From positions 5,595,150 through 5,655,155 of the forward strand of contig NZ_LOJP01000001.1 in NCBI RefSeq assembly GCF_001553785.1: a DNA stretch of 60,006 nt, written 5' to 3'. Source of the stretch: Actinoplanes sp. TFC3. Lineage in GTDB: Bacteria; Actinomycetota; Actinomycetes; Mycobacteriales; Micromonosporaceae. The notes under the pieces were generated by a model. That model saw only the letters and a program-made list of their open reading frames with translations. It was not told the origin of the DNA and ran no database searches. Both the position numbers and the translations under genes were made by a program. Shown here in pieces: positions 57,723 to 60,006 of the stretch; position 1 is the first letter of the stretch, and every line of letters begins with the position of its first letter.

Positions 57723-58091
57723 CGGTCTTCACTCTCCTGTATCGATGTGTCACTTGGCGTAAGTAACGCCAGCGACCGCGTTTCGGTTCCCGTTCTGACG
57801 GACTTTTCTCCCCGGCACAGTCAGCAGGGAACGATCGTCCGCCGAGGCGCCCCCACCCCCTCGTGAAACTGCCTCGGCAGACGCGGCACGTTACCTCCCC
57901 GGTGGGAGGTCTGTACGCCCGCGGGCAGCCAATTGTTCCCGATGTGACTGAGGCGACATCAAGGTAGGGGTACACGGGCGTGGATCATCGTCGCCGCGCC
58001 GGAAAGTTTCCCTGTTTCCGCGCGCGTGGCGGCCTCACGCTAACCTCAGCCGAGACCACCACTGCCGTCGGAACCCTGGAGTAGCTGCCCC
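57723..58091. other. 369-bp divergent intergenic region between DUF4193 and cei
   Basis: This gap has no gene I can support. It contains the palindrome at 57755-57771 and the divergent promoters for DUF4193 and cei. It has a few AT-richer patches (TTTTCTCC near 57806, GTTTCCCTG near 58008), which are likely promoter elements but not clear enough to place. Confidence 0.6.
57755..57771. promoter_or_regulatory. Palindrome upstream of DUF4193
   Basis: TGGCGT, AAGTA, ACGCCA is a perfect 6-5-6 dyad ending about 32 bp before the DUF4193 start (57722). It is a candidate operator or transcription-start element; the binding protein is unknown. Confidence 0.4.
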
Positions 58092-58631
58092 ATGAGCTTT
58101 GCGCGCGTACGAGCCCTCGTGGTGGTCGGCGTCCTCGCCGTCGCTGCCGTGGTCTTCGTGGTGGTAGCGCTGGTCCGCGACACCCAGGGTGGCGCAGTTG
58201 CCGGTGGGGGCTGCCCCGACGGCGCCGTGCTGGCCGACGTGACCCTGCCGGACGACCCGCAGGACGTGACGATCAAGGTGCTCAACGGCACCGACCAGCC
58301 GGGCGTGGCCGACAACGTGTCGAACGAGTTCAAGAACCGCCGGTTCAAGACGCAGAAGCCGGACGAGGACAAGAAGAAGATCGACGGCGTCGCGGTGATG
58401 CGCTACGGCCCGGAGGCGGTCGGCTCGGCGTGGCTGCTGCGGGCGTACTTCCTGGACCAGGTCAAGACCGAGTACAACCCGAAGCGCAAGGGCAAGGTTG
58501 TCGACATCTCGATCGGCAAGGACTTCCAGCAGCTCGCCACCACGACCGAGGTCAACCAGTCGCTGGTCGAGCTCGGCGAGCCGCAGACGCCGCCGGGCGC
58601 CTGCGCCGCGCCGGCCAAGAAGGACTCCTGA
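58092..58631 (+). CDS. cei: Cell envelope integrity protein Cei (LytR_C domain)
   Basis: This 179-residue protein has an N-terminal TM anchor (about 7-29), a short linker with a Cys, and an extracytoplasmic LytR C-terminal-like domain (VTIKVLNGTDQPGVADNVSN, then VDISIGKDFQQL). Rv2700 in M. tuberculosis is named cei for its role in envelope integrity. The ATG begins MSFARVRALV. Its transcript probably ends in the hairpin shared with suhB. Confidence 0.9.
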   Translation: MSFARVRALVVVGVLAVAAVVFVVVALVRDTQGGAVAGGGCPDGAVLADVTLPDDPQDVTIKVLNGTDQPGVADNVSNEFKNRRFKTQKPDEDKKKIDGVAVMRYGPEAVGSAWLLRAYFLDQVKTEYNPKRKGKVVDISIGKDFQQLATTTEVNQSLVELGEPQTPPGACAAPAKKDS

Positions 58632-58645
58632 ACCTGGCGTTCCGT

Positions 58646-58690
58646 CGCCGCAGGCGCGCTCCCAGGGCCCTTTACGGGCCGCCTGCGGCG
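58646..58690. terminator. Bidirectional hairpin between cei and suhB
   Basis: CGCCGCAGGCG (58646-58656) pairs perfectly with CGCCTGCGGCG (58680-58690). The right arm lies in the last sense codons of suhB, before its stop. An inner GGGCC/GGCCC pairing extends it. It can act on both converging transcripts. Confidence 0.75.
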
Positions 58691-59472
58691 TCAAGCTCCA
58701 CCAGCACGTCGTGCAGCGCCGGGAAGATCGCCGGCGGAGCCGCCACGAGCATGTGCTGACCGGCCGGGGCACCGTCGAGTCCGGACACCAGCAGCCCGGC
58801 CTCGGCGGCCACCAGACCACCGGCGGCGTGGTCCCACGGGTTGAGTCCCTTCTCGAAGTACGCGTCCAGGCTGCCCTCGGCCGCCATGCACAGGTCCAGC
58901 GAGGCGGCACCGAAGCGGCGGATGTCGCGCACCCTGGTGATCAGCCCGGCCAGCACCGCGCCCTGATGCGCCCGGCGCGCGGCGTCATAGCCGAAGCCGG
59001 TGCCGACCAGAGCCTGATCGAGCGTGGTACGACCCGAACCCCCCAGCCGCCGCCCGTCGCGCCAGGCCCCGCCGCCCAGCGTGGCCGTCCACTCGTCGCC
59101 GGTAGCCGCGTTGTGCACCACCCCGGCCACCACGGCGCCCTCCACCTCGGCGGCCAGCGACACGGCGTACTGCGGCAGCCCGTACAGATAGTTCACCGTG
59201 CCGTCGATGGGATCCAGGATCCAGCGGACCGCCCCGGTGCTCGTGGTGTCGCCGTACTCCTCGCCCAGCACCCCGTCGCCGGGCCGCTCGACCCGCAGCA
59301 CCTCGACCACCTGACGCTCCACGGCCTTGTCCGCGGCCGTGACCACATCGGTATCCGTGCTTTTCGTCTCCACGTCATTAATCGCTTCGGCGCGCATGCG
59401 CCTGGCGGTCGCAGCCGCCTCCCGCGCGATCCGCACCGCCACAGCCAGCAGATCTTCGGATTTTTCCGGCAC
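58672..59472 (-). CDS. suhB: Inositol monophosphatase family protein (SuhB)
   Basis: This 266-residue metal-dependent phosphatase hydrolyses inositol phosphates or similar. It has the motif LDPIDGTVNYLYGLP (about 86-100), metal acids in GEEYGD (about 69-74) and WDHAAGGLVAAEAG near 215. Its position (between cei and the sigma factor) equals Rv2701c. The start is a GTG at 59470-59472, with GGGGG upstream. The 3' end carries one arm of the shared hairpin. Confidence 0.95.
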   Translation of the reverse strand: MPEKSEDLLAVAVRIAREAAATARRMRAEAINDVETKSTDTDVVTAADKAVERQVVEVLRVERPGDGVLGEEYGDTTSTGAVRWILDPIDGTVNYLYGLPQYAVSLAAEVEGAVVAGVVHNAATGDEWTATLGGGAWRDGRRLGGSGRTTLDQALVGTGFGYDAARRAHQGAVLAGLITRVRDIRRFGAASLDLCMAAEGSLDAYFEKGLNPWDHAAGGLVAAEAGLLVSGLDGAPAGQHMLVAAPPAIFPALHDVLVELDAAGGP

Positions 59473-59577
59473 TTCACACCCCCAGTTCGGCCTCTTGTAT
59501 TCTTCCGCCCGGCGCCAGAAGTAAGGTCGGCGACCCCCCGCGGCGCGCTGCGGCGAGAGGATCTCGCTGAACGGCGC

Positions 59578-59583
59578 TACAAT
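59578..59583 (+). promoter_or_regulatory. Putative -10 box of the primary sigma-factor gene
   Basis: TACAAT is the best -10 in the suhB-sigA interval, giving a leader of about 140 nt before the GTG at 59729. The -35 is not clear. Confidence 0.45.
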
Positions 59584-59728
59584 TCACCCCTGCCCACGCT
59601 TCACGGACGACCGCCCGCAAGCCAGTCCGGGTCCCGGGGGCTCCCACACCACACCGGCCAGCCTCGTTTCGCCGCGTGCTGCGCTGGGCCCACTGGCCGT
59701 TGCTCATCGCCCTCCGGAAGGTCATTCG

Positions 59729-60006
59729 TGACAGAAGCCCACCAGACCGGTGCCGACGTTCGCTCTCTCACCGAGGCCCTGATCGCCCACGCGCAGGGTG
59801 CGGGTGGGCAGATCACGTCGGCCGAGGTCGTGCAGACAGTCGAGTCCGCCGAGGTGACCCCGGCCCAGGCCAAGAAGATTCTCCGCGCCCTGGTGGACGC
59901 GGGCATCACGGTGGTCGTCGACGGCTCGGCGAGCACCACCCGCCGCCGGGTCGCCGCCGCTCGGGCCGCGACCCCCGCCTCCAAGGCCACCACCGCCAAG
60001 GCCACC
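59729..60006 (+). CDS. rpoD: Primary sigma factor SigA/HrdB, N-terminal region (cut by window)
   Basis: The window holds the first 92 codons. The product begins MTEAHQTGAD and has the helical, acid/alanine region 1.1 (LIAHAQGAGGQITSAEVVQ, then VTPAQAKKILRALVDAGITV), then an Ala/Thr/Lys-rich linker typical of actinobacterial HrdB/SigA. The start GTG 59729 has GGAAGG 6 nt upstream. Its position next to suhB is as in M. tuberculosis (sigA, Rv2703), but ppgK (Rv2702) is absent between them. The rest of the protein, including the core-binding regions, lies outside the window. Confidence 0.9.

Overview
The window is about 60 kb of very GC-rich, densely packed actinobacterial chromosome. Gene order from about 24.6 kb to the right edge matches Mycobacterium tuberculosis Rv2676c-Rv2703: hemY-hemQ, hemE, DUF3000, RNase D, dxs, TRAM methyltransferase, APC permease, two TrkA proteins, DUF3159, OB-fold, DUF3710, dut, DUF3093, DUF4193, cei, suhB, sigA. 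The genes between these blocks, the sortase-anchored and PQQ-propeller proteins and the overall style suggest a Micromonosporaceae member such as Actinoplanes. That genus call is inference; no rRNA or other taxonomic marker is present.

Left third (1-24 kb), more accessory. A GH65 disaccharide phosphorylase (cut by the left edge) overlaps a ribokinase-like kinase. Then come a GAF protein, a membrane-anchored metallo-hydrolase, a LURP-one-like protein, and a compact run of dGTPase, an uncharacterised 181-residue protein, a HipA-like kinase, a DUF3037 protein and an acetyltransferase. Next are an old-yellow-enzyme reductase with a TetR regulator that carries a 10-residue tandem repeat, an aldo-keto reductase with an MmyB-like regulator, a MerR-transglutaminase pair, and a PadR operon in which a HAAS-like domain is fused to an ABC ATPase. 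An SDR, a stand-alone ATP-dependent ligase (LigC type), a secreted peptidase, a potassium channel, a LigD-type polymerase, an LPXTG protein and msrB follow.

Middle (24-41 kb). Coproporphyrin-dependent haem synthesis (cgoX/hemY-hemQ, with hemE opposite), wrbA, thyA-folA, DUF3000, a YdcF-like protein overlapping a membrane-tethered trypsin-like protease, RNase D-DUF1152, and a two-gene beta-oxidation complex (fadA-fadB) with a good terminator. A proline-rich membrane protein and an orphan DUF2637 protein close this part.

Right third (41-60 kb). A two-component system, two tandem 439-residue PQQ-propeller proteins plus the tail of a third, dxs, a probable potassium-uptake block (KimA-like permease, TRAM methyltransferase, two TrkA proteins), the dut neighbourhood, cei, suhB, and the first 92 codons of the primary sigma factor, cut by the right edge.

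Three window-wide patterns stand out. Many genes have a TAnnnT (or CAnnnT) box exactly 6-7 nt before the start codon, implying leaderless mRNAs. Eight of about fifteen convergent gene pairs overlap at their coding ends, twice through a shared CTAG that holds both stop codons. Three local tandem duplications with 30- or 37-bp units sit on gene boundaries or the N-terminus of a gene. I saw no rRNA, tRNA, CRISPR array, transposase, integrase or phage gene.
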